A stretch of DNA of 64,000 nucleotides from Avena insularis (GCA_023614405.1 CM042689.1:279999533-280063532); one strand, 5' to 3'; shown: positions 34,572-47,000, numbered from the stretch's first letter. Notes: a model not told the origin generated them from the sequence alone. Numbers and translations are program-made.

Positions 34572-35312
34572 TGTAACATCCCTAAAATCATGTTTCAAAC
34601 TCATGCATATCATCCATGCATCCATGATCATATGAATTTCATTTCAAACAAATCATTTCAAAACAGAAGTATATATGCTTATTATTTCATGTAAGTTTGC
34701 TCTAGCCTTAATGCTATCTTCCAATGAGGAGAGTACTTTGTTTTGTTCAGTAAGGTTTGAATTCAAACCTAGGCACCTTCAAAAGCTTGAGCAAGGTTTT
34801 CAAAACAAAAGGAGTAAATAAAACCAATATTATGCCTATTGAATATATCACATAAAGGCTTGGTTTTATTTTTATTTTTCATTTGGTCAAAGTGTTTTGA
34901 ATAAATAGTAGTGTTTGACACACATTTGAGTGCAAGGTTTGTAGTATAAAAACCTAGGGAAGATTTGAATTCAAATTCATTTGATTTGGAGTTGAAAATC
35001 ATTTCAGAAAAATCAAACAGAAAAAGAAAAAGGGAAAAAGGGAAAAAAATAAGCTAACAGGCGAATCTGGCCCAACTGGCCCAACTAAGCCCAGCAAACC
35101 ACCCCGCGAACCGTTTTTCTTTACCCACACCCGCACCGAAGGTGACGAGCAGGACCCACCCCTCTCTGTTCTCTCGGCGGACCGCAGCCACACGGTGTCG
35201 TCGTCTCCACCCCGCGACGTGTTCTTCCCCAAATCACGCCGGCCGTTCCCTGTATGGATTCGTGTCGTCAATTCACGTTGAATGCCGGAGTAAATCTCGC
35301 TCGCGACCATGC

Positions 35313-35320
35313 TATTTAAA
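35313..35320 (+). promoter_or_regulatory. TATA-like box in Tekay 5' LTR
   Basis: TATTTAAA followed by a C-rich presumed transcript start. It is conserved at 44817-44824 in the 3' LTR. Confidence 0.55.
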
Positions 35321-35428
35321 CCCCCTCTGCCCCCTGTCGATTTCCCCCGGACTCAGCAGGCGCCCCCAGGCTGCCCGCAATCATCCTCGTACCGCCGCAG
35401 ACAGAGCTCACTCCGGCGACCAATCCCG

Positions 35429-35824
35429 GTGAGCCCCGTGCGCCCCTTCTTCTCTAGTTCTTGCAGACAGCTTTTCCACTTCCTTGCGCACCTTCTGACA
35501 CCGTTGGTTCCTCCTATACCGCCCCAGGTCGTCGTCTTCGTCAAGCACAAGGTTAGATGGCGACGCCTCAACTCCGGCGATTAAATTCGGTGAGCCCCTT
35601 GTTCCCCTTCGCCTCTGATTCACACGAACGTGTTCGCCGTAGTCTTGCGCATCTCCTGATGCCATTTTTTCATGCTAGGGTGACCAGGAGCATCGCCAAC
35701 ATCGTCGTCCACCCGAGCCCGACGCAGCCAGCAACTCCGACGAGCCCATGCAACCGTGTCCGTGCGCCCCTTGCCAAGCCGTCGCCAGGTTGAGCATCAG
35801 TGCACCACCACGATTCTGGTAAGC
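35429..35824 (+). promoter_or_regulatory. Cluster of splice-donor-like sites in Tekay LTR leader
   Basis: CCCG|GTGAGCCCC (GT 35429), TTCG|GTGAGCCCC (GT 35590) and TTCTG|GTAAGCA (GT 35819). The first two lie in a duplicated context (CTCCGGCGA..AA). All three are kept in the 3' LTR. They lie downstream of the TATA-like box and could join to the acceptor-like AGs before the three start codons of the interior. Confidence 0.4.
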
Positions 35825-36482
35825 ATATCCGACGACCCCAGAGCCACCTGTTGCGTTGCGCCGCCGTAGACAGAGCTCGCCGCCGCCAGTAGCCACCGCC
35901 AGCGCCGCCCATCTGTGGTCGTTTGATCCAGGACCGTTGGATCTAGATCCAGCGCGTGAAATTATATCACTTATCGAAATGTTATGACTAGATCTGGACC
36001 GTGCAGATTAAGTAGATCTAACGGCTCACACACGCGATCCTGAGCGAACCAGTACGCACCAATCAGATTAAGACGCGTGGCTAGAGATTAGATTTAAAAA
36101 CAGGATTTGAATCTATTAGTGGTTTGAAATTGTTTTAGCCATAACTTTTGATCTCCACGTTCAAATTTGACAAATTTTATATCAATGGAATCAGGAGAAC
36201 TAGCCCTTTCTAAATATGCAATGTGTTTAATGTTTTGCTTCTGTTAAAATGGTTTTAATTACAAAAATATGTGTAGGGCTATTTTGAGTATATGAATTGT
36301 TTGAGAAATGTTTTAAGGGTTAAATAAATGTTGTTTGGGAAGTTTTGAACTTGTTTATGAACCAGTACTGTACACTTGCTTTGTTGGGTTTTAAAAATCA
36401 TCACATATCATAATGCATGCATTCATATATTTTTGTTTGTACATATTTTGTATGTGATTTGTTGCTATGATCTTGTGTGTAG

Positions 36483-36542
36483 ATTTTGGTGCCAATAGTG
36501 ATTGTGATTGTGAGGAGTGTAGCTACTCTCCAAACTACCAAG
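36483..36542 (+). other. Conserved small exon-like segment in Tekay LTR
   Basis: It follows TGTGTAG and precedes GCAAGT, a GC-type donor. It reads an acidic, Cys-containing peptide (DFGANSDCDCEECSYSPNY). The segment is identical in both LTRs. Without transcript data its role is unknown. Confidence 0.3.
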
Positions 36543-37763
36543 GCAAGTGGTGCTTCATGATATTTTCATCCCTATGTTTTCTACTAAGCATTAGAAATAT
36601 TTTGCTAGTCTTGCATGTTATATTTTGCTTATATGCCATGTTGGGAAATCCTAGTAGTTGTAGAATTGCTAGGAAATTTCTAAGTTAAGATGCTTATCTA
36701 TGCCATGCTTAGCCTAGATAGTAGCAACCAAGGGTGGTGAAATATACATGCTATGATAAAATATTTCTAAGTCTTTGGACTTGTGTTTTGCCTAATAAAA
36801 CAACTAAGTAAATGAAACACCTGGGTGGAATGGAAGGAATGGTTTATGTTGACTGGTTACACAAGGCCCATTTCTATGGTTTACCTTGCGTATCTCACTT
36901 GTGGAAAGCCACCAAGGAACAAAGAGATTTTAGAGGCCAAATGTTAAGAAGCTTCTAGTGCAGCCACTTGGCAATATGGGCTCTGCCTGGATCACATAGG
37001 TTGCTAGAACTTAGCCATTTGGACAGTTGGTGGTAGTGGGATGATAGGTTGGAACGCGTCCATTTGGTCTAAGGGAAGGCTTCTGAAAGGTCCTGTCTTG
37101 GTGAAAATCAAGACTTGTGGGGAAAGTGCACAACCTCTGCAGATGGAAGAATCTAAGTACTTAGCCATGTCCCTGGAAAAGGACAATTTGAGAATCAATA
37201 CATGGAAGCTATCAAGAATCCCCTCATCCCAATTTCTAAGTAAAACTTGTGGGTGAACAAGGGTGAAGGACTCCAATGTCTATTGGTGGTTCCTTGGGAA
37301 AAGTTTTGACAAAGAAAAACTTAGTGTTTTCTACTAAATAGGCAAAACCTATTTTGAGCAAAGCAAGCCTAAGCTACACTTAGCCAAATTGCATATAGTA
37401 TCTAGTCCACCAAAATTATACTAAGGTATCACTTGCCAATACTATTCCAATGTATTGACCCACTGTGGCTGTAACTTGTGATGTTGCAGGTTACTCTGAT
37501 GAGGATTAGGAGTCATGAGTCTACACTCAACATGTTTGCCTGTGGCACATGAAGATGAAGACTTTTATCTATTTACTTATTTAAATTCTTGTAATAGGCC
37601 TGTGGCCATGGAGTTGTAAATACTATGTTGTCTCTGGAATGACTGTAATAATGACCTTTATTTCTGTGTACTTCATCTTAAACTGTGGATGCTAGCATTA
37701 ATCCAGGGACTAGCATTGCAATCACAGGGATCCTTTTCCTTTATAAAGGAGGGATCTTACAGA

Positions 37764-37775
37764 TGGTATCAGAGC
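37764..37775 (+). other. Primer-binding site of Tekay element
   Basis: TGGTATCAGAGC, complementary to the 3' end of initiator-Met tRNA, two bases after the LTR end. Confidence 0.9.
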
Positions 37776-37902
37776 ACTGTGTTGCCTGTAGGATTATGAC
37801 CCTAGGATTGGAAACCACTAAGGAAAAAAAATTCAACAACTTCTACACTTGTCTATTCTTCTCGTAAACTTTTCTAATCTTCTTTCTCATCTCTATTTGT
37901 AG

Positions 37903-38409
37903 ATGAACTCCATCAAAGAAGCCGTAAGGAAAGGACCACTCATGACAATGACCTTGGAGTGTGAGACAGAATTTCCCAAGGCTCTCAAGGACCTCATGGT
38001 TGCAATGGAAATACATGGTGCAACTGTGTACAAAGGTTTTCCTGTGATTGATGAAGGAGTTGAGTACTGGTGGGTGCAACTTCACTTGTATAAAAACAAG
38101 GAAGACAACCACAAGGAATCAGGATTCTGCATGTTCAGCAATTCAGTGGTGCACACTACATTCTTTGATTCAACAAGGGATGCAGCTTGGAGGACTATCA
38201 AGGAACTTGGTGATAGAGTCAAGTGTAGAATGCTCAACATCCAAAATGACCTAAAGGAAGAGAAGAAATATACCCAAGAGTTGGAGGCTACCAACCAAAC
38301 CTTAAGAGGAGACATTATAGACTTAGTGATGGAATCATGTGCTCAAGATAGAGTGATTGCTTCTAGAAATATTGTGTTAGCCAACATATCTAGTGAGATA
38401 GGATTGTAA
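37903..38409 (+). CDS. ORF0a of Tekay element, unknown protein (168 aa)
   Basis: Intact frame between the primer-binding site and gag. I recognise no domain. The first 100 residues are mixed alpha/beta-like with paired aromatics (GVEYWWVQLHLY, VVHTTFFDSTRDAAW). Residues 115-145 are charged and heptad-like (DLKEEKKYTQELEATNQTL), suggesting a coiled coil. No signal peptide or membrane segment. The ATG directly follows an acceptor-like TCTCTATTTGTAG, so it may be translated from a spliced message. An extra frame upstream of gag (orf0) was, as I recall, described in rice RIRE3/RIRE8, which are relatives; the match is unverified. Confidence 0.6.
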   Translation: MNSIKEAVRKGPLMTMTLECETEFPKALKDLMVAMEIHGATVYKGFPVIDEGVEYWWVQLHLYKNKEDNHKESGFCMFSNSVVHTTFFDSTRDAAWRTIKELGDRVKCRMLNIQNDLKEEKKYTQELEATNQTLRGDIIDLVMESCAQDRVIASRNIVLANISSEIGL

Positions 38410-38582
38410 GCGTACTTTGTTAGTTGGACCACCACTTATCACCTTATTTTCTGAATGTTGCTAAAAATAAGTTGAACCTTGGATGTTGTAATGGATTCAT
38501 GTATGCCATGTGTGTTTGATTTCCAAAGTTATGCATGTGATGCTTTGCCTTGTGTTTTAAACTTTTTCTATCTTATAAATAG

Positions 38583-39388
38583 ATGCCTAATGTTACCATT
38601 AGCACTGTTGAGGAGTTCCAGGGAACTCGCTTTGGCCCTCGTATTATTGAGCTTACTAGTTTGCTCAATCTCCCTCTTCCTACCATCATGGTGCTTCCCC
38701 TCACCAAGTTTGAGAGGAAAGACCTTTGGGGTTTCAAGGTCAATCAGCCCGGACGCTCGACTGAGCCTACCACGGAGGCTATCATCTTCAAGCTCATGCA
38801 CGATGACAAGGAGAGAGGCCTAGAGGTAGTTATGCAGGACTTGATTGGACGTCTGCTAGGGAGACACTCTCGACAGGTTAGAGGTACTCACTTCCGTCTT
38901 GATGACGTGATGAAGATGGAGAGGCCATCGACTTCGAGGACACTTCGAGGGAGACAGCAGAGCCGATTCGTCTATATCTCCAGGACTTAGAGGTTCTCAT
39001 TAGGCACGTGGACACTAATAAGACCAACGTCATGCTCAACAATGACGAACTCCAGGTGCAGCTTCACGAGAAGGACAAGCTCTTCACGGAGCAAGATGAG
39101 ATAGTCAAGGAGATGTAGGCAAAGTTCGAGAGCCAGGACAGAAAGTTCAAGAGTCAGGAGAAGCGAGTCCAGGATAGGAACAAGAGGATTCGGGACATGA
39201 CTAAAGAACTGCAGGCCAAGGACTTCGAGCTCGAGCATCAGCAGACGGTGATTGAGAGGCTTCGTTCTCAGAAGAGGGCTCTCAAAGCCAAATTAGAGAC
39301 CTTGATCGCCAATGTCGAGGAATACAAGACCGCTATGGAGAATGCAGGTCTTACCTTTGTTGAGGAGGAGGTTGATGCCGAGGAGTAG
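38583..39388 (+). pseudogene. ORF0b of Tekay element, coiled-coil protein (frameshift and stop)
   Basis: Second frame upstream of gag. It starts at an ATG right after TTATAAATAG. The N-terminal 110 residues (VTISTVEEFQGTRFGPRIIE, FERKDLWGFKVN) are not recognised. The frame shifts at about 38920 and continues with charged, heptad-rich sequence (DELQVQLHEKDKLFTEQDE) to a TAG at 39117-39119. Beyond it follow SQEKRVQDRNKRIRDMTKEL and EEEVDAEE, ending at a TAG at 39386-39388. Repaired, it would be about 265 residues with a long C-terminal coiled coil. A structural partner of Gag or a nucleic-acid-binding role is conceivable but not shown. Confidence 0.55.
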
Positions 39389-39610
39389 AGTTGACTACTC
39401 ATTTATCATTTATTTATCATACTTTATTTGTGTCACAATGACCATCCAACATGTGGATGGCTTGTTATTGGTGTGTTTACTTTGCAAACTTGTCGTTTTG
39501 TTGTTGAACTATTATTATTATGATGCATGTTTTGTGATTGTTTATGTGATGTATTGTGCATGAAAGCATCTATGGGTATCTCATTCTTATCTCTATTGAA
39601 CAAACCACAG

Positions 39611-42600
39611 ATGCCTCCCCGTCGTGCCAATCCCAACCCCAACAACAACAACATCACTCTTGAGATGCAGCAAATGATGACAGCTCAGACTCAGCTGATG
39701 CAAATGATGACGATGTTCATCCAGAACCAAAACAACAACAACAACAACAACAATAACAACAACAACAACAACCCACCGGGTTTTGACATGCTTACCAGGT
39801 TCTTGAGATTGAGGCCAGCAAAGTTCTCAGGAACAACTGATCCTATGGTGGCCAATGATTGGCTACGCTCTATGAACAAGGACTTGGTAACTGTGGGCTG
39901 TACTGATGCAGAAAAAGTCAGATTTGCAGCACATTTGCTGGAAGGACCAGCCGCCACTTGGTGGGATAACTTCCAGATCACCACTCCCATCGAAGATGTG
40001 ACATGGGCTATTTTTGAAGATGGCTTCCGTACTGCTCATATCTCATCTGGAGTGATGAGTCTGAAGAAGAAAGAGTTTCATAACCTGAAGCAGCGCCACC
40101 GCAGCGTGGCAGAGTATATTGAGGAGTTCAACAATCTGGCGCGTTATGCACCGGATGAAGTTGACACTGATGCTAAGAGGAAGGGAAAGTTCCTTGAAGG
40201 GCTGAATGATGAATTGAACCTGCAGTTAGCTGTGGCTTATGTTCCCACATACCAGTCTCTTTGTAATAAGGCTGCTATTTTGGAGAACAAAATGAAACAA
40301 GTTGAAAGCAGGAAGAGAAAGCACTTAGACAAACACAGCTCGGGATCATCTCATAAACATTCCCATTATGATGATAGTGGAAGCTCAGGATCCCACAAGC
40401 ATGGGAAATTCAACAAGCACCACAACCACAACCATCATCATGACAACAAGCATCATCGTAGTCATGACAATGACAAGTACAAGAACCACAAGGGTGGATA
40501 TAAGAGCCACCACAGTGGTAGTGGAAGTGGCAGTGGAAGCCAGCCTGTTAAGAGGGATATTAGTCAGGTTGAGTCCTTCAAGTGCAAGAAGATGGGGAAT
40601 TATGCAAATGAGTGCCTAGAAAAGAAAGTTGAAGGACTCAACAAGCCCAACCCTTTTCAGAAGGGACAAGTGAACCACATCAATGTGGAGGAAATCTATG
40701 AGGAGCCTGATGCTGTTGCTGGTAAGTTCAAACTCAATTCTGTTCCAGCGTTTGTTCTCTTTGATACTGGTGCATCTCATTCATTCATATCAAGAGCATT
40801 TTTTGAAAGAAATGAACTACTGGTAGAAACTATTGGGTGTCCTATAAAAGTAAGTTCTCCTGGCGGGGAAATGATAGTGAATTCAGGGTGTCATGATCTA
40901 GTTATAGAGTTTGGGAAGTATAAGTTTCCCGTTAACTTGATAATCCTAAACTCCCAAGGTTTGGATGTCATTTTGGGAATGGACTGGATGACTAAGCACA
41001 AGGGAGTGATAGATTGTGCCAACCATACTGTCTCACTCACAACTCCAAAAAATAAAAGGATCAGATTCAAGACCAACTTTGAAGCAAGGAGTATGATAAA
41101 TTCTCTTAAGGGGGTTAGCATAGACAGTGTGCCAATTGTGAGTGAATATCTGGATGTGTTTCCGGAAGAATTGCCGGGAATGCCACCAGATAGAGATGTG
41201 GAGTTTCTTATTGATTTGCTACCAGGATCTGGACCAATAGCAAAGAGACCATACAAGATGTCAGTTGATGAACTAAAAGAACTCAAGAAACAACTTGGAG
41301 AACAGTTGCAGAAAGGATTTATTCAACCAAGTTCTTCATCTTGGGGAGCCCCAATTTTGTTTGTGGAGAAGAAAGATAGAAGTCAAAGGTTGTGCATAGA
41401 TTACCGATCACTCAATGAGGTGACTATCAAGAACAAATACCCTTTGCCTAGAATCAATGACTTGTTTGATCAATTAGAAGGAGCCTGTGTGTTCTCAAAG
41501 ATTGATCTCCGGTCAGGATATTTCCAACTCAAGATAAGAGAACAAGACATACCTAAGACAGCTTTCACCACAAGGTATGGATTGTATGAGTATACCATGA
41601 TGCCATTTGGTTTGACCAATGCTCCAGCATACTTTATGAATATGATGAACAAGGTGTTCATGGAATTCCTTGATAAGTTTGTTGTCGTTTTCATCGACAA
41701 CATTTTAGTCTACTCCAAGAGCAAAGAAGAGCATGAAGGACATTTGCGTTTGATACTTGAGAAGCTTAGAGAGCATAAACTGTATGCCAAATTCAGCAAG
41801 TGTGAATTTTGGCTAAATGAAGTTGGATTTCTCGGACACGTGGTGTCAGGAGATGGTGTAGCAGTTGATCTCGCTAAAGTTTCAGCTGTAAATGAATGGG
41901 AATCTCCCAAGTCAGTGAAAGAAGTTCGTAGCTTCCTTAGCTTAGCAGGTTACTACAGAAGGTTCATTGAGAATTTCTCCAAGGTAGCTAAGCCTATGAC
42001 AGAATTGCTAAAGAAAGACAAGAAATTTGCTTGGTCTGAAGGTTGTGAACCCAGCTTTCAGGAATTGAAGAAGAGACTTGTGACGCTTGGTCTTGTGTTT
42101 GCCAGATTTGGAAAAAGATTTCCAAGTATATTGTGATGCATCTCATCATGGTTTGGGTGCAGTACTTATGCAAGACGGGAAAGTTGTGGCTTATGCCTCG
42201 AGACAACTCAAAACTCATGAAGTGAACTACCCTACTCATGATTTAGAGTTAGCCTCTGTTGTCCATGCACTCAAAACATGGAGACATTATCTTTTGGGAA
42301 AGCGTTGTGAAGTGTTCACAGATCACAAGAGTTTGAAGTATATCTTCACCCAGAAAGAAATTAACATGAGACAAAGAAGATGGCTAGAACTCATCAAGGA
42401 CTAGGACTTAAGTTTGCAATACCACCCCGGTAAAGCAAATGTTGTAGCAGATGCTCTCAGCCGTAAGGTTTTTGTGAATGGCCTTACTAAGGGAGAATTG
42501 CCAGATGATTTGTGTGCCCAATTTAGAGATCTCAGATTGGAGATTGTGCCTGAAGGACATCTCATGTCTTTGGATGTTTAACCCACTTTGTTGGACAATA

Positions 42601-44055
42601 TCAAAGAAGCCCAGAAGATTGATAAGGAAATTGAAGAAATTAAGGAAAAGATTGGCAAAGGAAAAGCCAAAGGATTCCATGAAGATGAACAGGGTACTTT
42701 ATGGCATGGGAAACGTATCTGTGTTCCACAAGATCCGGAGCTTCGGAAACTGATTTTTCAAGAAGCACACAACTGACCGTATTCCATTCATCCGGGTAAC
42801 ACCAAAATCTACATGGATATGAAGGAAAGATTTTGGTGGAATAATCTCAAGAAGGACATCGCCGAACATATTGCTTTGTGTGATGTGTGTAGTAGAGTGA
42901 AAGCGGAACATCAGAAACCAGCAGGTTTGCTTCAAGCACTACCTATTCCTGATTGGAAGTGGGAGAAGATTGGTATGGATTTCATTACCGGATTACCAAG
43001 GACCCGGTCAGGATACGATTCTATTGGGTAGTAGTGGATCGCCTAACTAAAGTGGCTCAATTCATACCCGTGAAGACAACCTATACAAGTGCTAAGTTGG
43101 CCAAGATCTATATGAGTAGAATTGTGTGTCTACATGGAGTGCCCAAGAGTATCGTGTTTGATAGGGGAACTCAATTTACTTCCCATTTTTGGAGACAGCT
43201 ACATGAGTCATTGGGAACAAGGTTGGAATTCAGTACTGCTTTTCATCCTCAAACTGATGGACAAACAGAAAGGACTAATCAGATTCTTGAAGACATGTTG
43301 AGGGCATGTGCCCTAGACTATGGAGCCAGTTGGGATGAAAGTCGCTTACATGAGAATTTTCTTATAACAACAGCTACCAAGCCAGCATTGAGATGGCACC
43401 ATTTGAGTTTCTCTACAGGAGAAAATGTACCACCCCATTGTTATGGAATGGTGTGGGAGAAAGAAGTTTGTTCGGACCAGAACTTATCAAAGAAGCCGAA
43501 GAGAAGGTCAAGTTGGTTAAGGACAGATTGAAGATAGCACAGTCCCGACGGAAAAGCTACGCAGATCCTAAGCATAGAGAAGTCACCTACGAAGTTGGTG
43601 ATAGAGCTTATCTTAGAGTGTCACCACTTCGTGGAGTGAAGAGGTTCGGAGTCAAAGGAAAGTTGGCCCCAAGATATGTTGGACCATTCAAGATTCTGAG
43701 TCGTAAAGGAGAAGTTGCTTATGAAATTGAATTGCCAGAGTCTTTGTCAGCTGTCCATAATGTGTTTCATGTGAGTCAGCTTAAGAAATGTCATCCAGAA
43801 ATGGAAGAAACTTCTTTGAAGGAGACTATACCTTTGGAAGAGGTTCAGTTGGAGAGTGACCTCACTTATGAGGAGAAACCTATCAAGATTCTTGAGACTG
43901 CAGAAAGAGTCACACAGACTAAGACTATTAAGTTTTGCAAAGTTCAGTGGAACCATCATTCCGGATAGGAAGCAACATGGGAAAGAGAAGATGATCTTCG
44001 GAAAGACCACCCTCACCTATTTGCTAGCCAATCCGAATCTCGAGGGCGAGATTCA
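39611..44055 (+). pseudogene. Gag-Pol polyprotein of Tekay chromovirus (multiply broken)
   Basis: I chose the ATG at 39611 because it follows ACCACAG and starts the usual MPPRR. An upstream in-frame ATG at 39527 lies in the intergenic T-rich stretch. Gag has a run of 14 Asn (residues 42-55), a capsid-like region (FSGTTDP..WLRSM to about 200), a His/Lys/Ser tract and a zinc knuckle at about 322-335 in which the first Cys is Ser and the His is Asn. Protease: DTGAS at 385. Reverse transcriptase: FIDN at 694-697 where FIDD is normal, so one catalytic Asp is lost. A frameshift near 42085 precedes RNase H (YCDAS). Stops: 42402, 42579, 42774. Further breaks near 43018 and 43340. Integrase acidic residues (GMDF, FDRGTQF, TERTNQ) survive. 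A chromodomain-like end (RVTQTKTIKFCKVQW) has a TAG at 43966. Confidence 0.9.
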
Positions 44056-44059
44056 CCTT

Positions 44060-44073
44060 AAGGGGGTTAGATT
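44060..44073 (+). other. Polypurine tract of Tekay element
   Basis: AAGGGGGTTAGATT directly precedes the 3' LTR start TGTAACATCC. Confidence 0.85.
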
Positions 44074-47000
44074 TGTAACATCCCTAAAATCATGTTTCAA
44101 ACTCATGCATATCATCCATGCATCCATGATCATATGAATTTCATTTAAAACAAATCATTTCAAAACAGAAGTATATATGCTTATTATTTCATGTAAGTTT
44201 GCTCTAGCCTTAATGCTATCTTCCAATGAGGAGAGTACTTTGTTTTGTTCAGTAAGGTTTGAATTCAAACCTAGGCACCTTCAAAAGCTTGAGCAAAGTT
44301 TTCAAAACAAAAGGAGTAAATAAAACCAATATTATGCCTATTGAATATATCACATAAAGGCTTGGTTTTATTTTTATTTTTCATTTGGTCAAAGTGTTTT
44401 GAATACACAGTAGTGTTTGACACACATTTGAGTGCAAGGTTTGCAGTATAAAAACCTAGGGAAGATTTGAATTCAAACTCATTTGATTTGGAGTTGAAAA
44501 TCATTTCAGAAAAATCAAACAGAAAAAGAAAAAGGTTAAAAGGGAAAAAATAAGCTAATAGGCGAATCTGGCCTAACTGGCCCAACTAAGCCCAGCAAAC
44601 CACCCCGCGAACCGTTTTTCTTTACCCACACCGCACTTGGCCGAGTGGTGACAGGCAGTGACCCACCCTCTCTGTTTCTCTCACGACAAGGGCCCACAGC
44701 GTCGTCATCTCCACCCCGCGACGTGTTCTTCCCCAAATCACGCCGGCCATTCCCTGTATTGATTCGCGGCGTCAATTCACGTTGAATGCCGGAGTAAATC
44801 TCGCTCGCGACCATGCTATTTAAACCCCCTCTGCCCCCTCTCCATTTCCCCCCAGACTCCGAGCACAGAGCGCCCCCAGGCTGCCCGCAATCATCCTCGC
44901 ACCACCGCAGACATAGCTCACTCCGACGACCAATCCCGGTGAGCCCCGTGCGCCCCTTCTTCTCTAGTTCTTGCAGACAGCTTTGCCACTTACTTGCGCA
45001 CCTTCTGACACCGTTGGTTCCTCCTATACCGCCCCAGGTCGTCGTCTTCGTCAAGCACAGCAAGGTTCCGATGACGTCCTTAACTCCGGCGATTAAATTC
45101 GGTGAACCCCTTGTTCCCCTTCGCCTCTGATTCACACGAACGTGTTCGCCATAGTCTTGCGCATCTCCTGATGCCGTTTGTTCATGCTAGGGTGACCAGG
45201 AGCATCGCCAACGTCGTCGTCCACCCGAGCCCGACGTAGCCAGCAATTCCGACGAGCCCGTGCAGCCGTGTCCGTGCGCCCCTTGCCAAGCCCTCGCCAG
45301 GTTGAGCATCAGTGCACCACCACGATTCTGGTAAGCATCTCCGACGACCCCAGAGCCACCTGTAGCGCCGCGCCGCCATAGACAGAGCTCGCCGCCGCCA
45401 GTAGCCACCGCCAGCGCCGCCCATCTGTGGTCGTTTGATCCAGGACCATTGGATCTAGATCCAGCGCGTGAAATTATATCACTTATCGAAATGTTATGAC
45501 TAGATCTGGACCGTGCAGATTAAGTAGATCTAACGGCTCACACACGCGATCCTGAGCGAACCAGTACGCACCAATCAGATTAAGACGCGTGGCTAGAGAT
45601 TAGATTTAAAAACAGGATTTGAATCTATTAGTGGTTTGAAATTGTTTTAGCCATAACTTTTGATCTCCACGTTCAAATTTGACAAATTTTATATCAATGG
45701 AATCAGGAGAACTAGCCCTTTCTAAATATGCAATGTGTTTAATGTTTTGCTTCTGTTAAAATGGTTTTAATTACAAAAATATGTGTAGGGCTATTTTGAG
45801 TATATGAATTGTTTGAGAAATGTTTTAAGGGTTAAATAAATGTTGTTTGGGAAGTTTTGAACTTGTTTATGAACCAGTACTGTACACTTGCTTTGTTGGG
45901 TTTTAAAAATCATCACATATCATAATGCATGCATTCATATATTTTTGTTTGTACATATTTTGTATGTGATTTGTTGCTATGATCTTGTGTGTAGATTTTG
46001 GTGCCAATAGTGATTGTGATTGTGAGGAGTGTAGCTACTCTCCAAACTACCAAGGCAAGTGGTGCTTCATGATATTTTCATCCCTATGTTTTCTACTAAG
46101 CATTAGAAATATTTTGCTAGTCTTGCATGTTATATTTTGCTTATATGCCATGTTGGGAAATCCTAGTAGTTGTAGAATTGCTAGGAAATTTCTAAGTTAA
46201 GATGCTTATCTATGCCATGCTTAGCCTAGCTAGTAGCAACCAAGGGTGGTGAAATATACATGCTATGATAAAATATTTCTAAGTCTTTGGACTTGTGTTT
46301 TGCCTAATAAAACAACTAAGTAAATGAAACACCTGGGTGGAATGGAAGGAATGGTTTATGTTGACTGGTTACACAAGGCCCATTTCTATGGTTTACCTTG
46401 CGTATCTCACTTGTGGAAAGCCACCAAGGAACAAAGAGATTTTAGAGGCCAAATGTTAAGAAGCTTCTAGTGCAGCCACTTGGCAATATGGGCTCTGCCT
46501 GGATCACATAGGTTGCTAGAACTTAGCCATTTGGACAGTTGGTGGTAGTGGGATGATAGGTTGGAACGCGTCCATTTGGTCTAAGGGAAGGCTTCTGAAA
46601 GGTCCTGTCTTGGTGAAAATCAAGACTTGTGGGGAAAGTGCACAACCTCTGCAGATGGAAGAATCTAAGTACTTAGCCATGTCCCTGGAAAAGGACAATT
46701 TGAGAATCAATACATGGAAGCTATCAAGAATCCCCTCATCCCAATTTCTAAGTAAAACTTGTGGGTGAACAAGGGTGAAGGACTCCAATGTCTATTGGTG
46801 GTTCCTTGGGAAAAGTTTTGACAAAGAAAAACTTAGTGTTTTCTACTAAATAGGCAAAACCTATTTTGAGCAAAGCAAGCCTAAGCTACACTTAGCCAAA
46901 TTCCATATAGTATCTAGTCCACCAAAATTATACTAAGGTATCACTTGCCAATACTATTCCAATGTATTGACCCACTGTGGCTGTAACTTGTGATGTTGCA

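Larger units (their letters stand above)
34572..37761 (+). mobile_element. 5' LTR of Tekay element (3190 bp)
   Basis: Contains a TATA-like box at 35313, a GC-rich leader with three donor-like sites (35429, 35590, 35819), a small exon-like segment at 36483-36542 and an acceptor-like GTTGCAG near 37488. Its last 1.7 kb is almost identical to the 3' LTR, while 35100-35400 differs strongly. Confidence 0.92.

Noticed and set aside
36467..36688. Identical 73-codon frames in both Tekay LTRs (also 45979-46200)
   Set aside because: Identity follows from LTR duplication and does not show coding. Only the small exon-like part is kept as a finding.
39527..39610. Upstream in-frame ATG that would lengthen Tekay Gag by 28 residues
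   Set aside because: The stretch is T-rich, its translation is unlike Gag, and the ATG at 39611 starts the usual MPPRR and follows a splice-acceptor-like AG.
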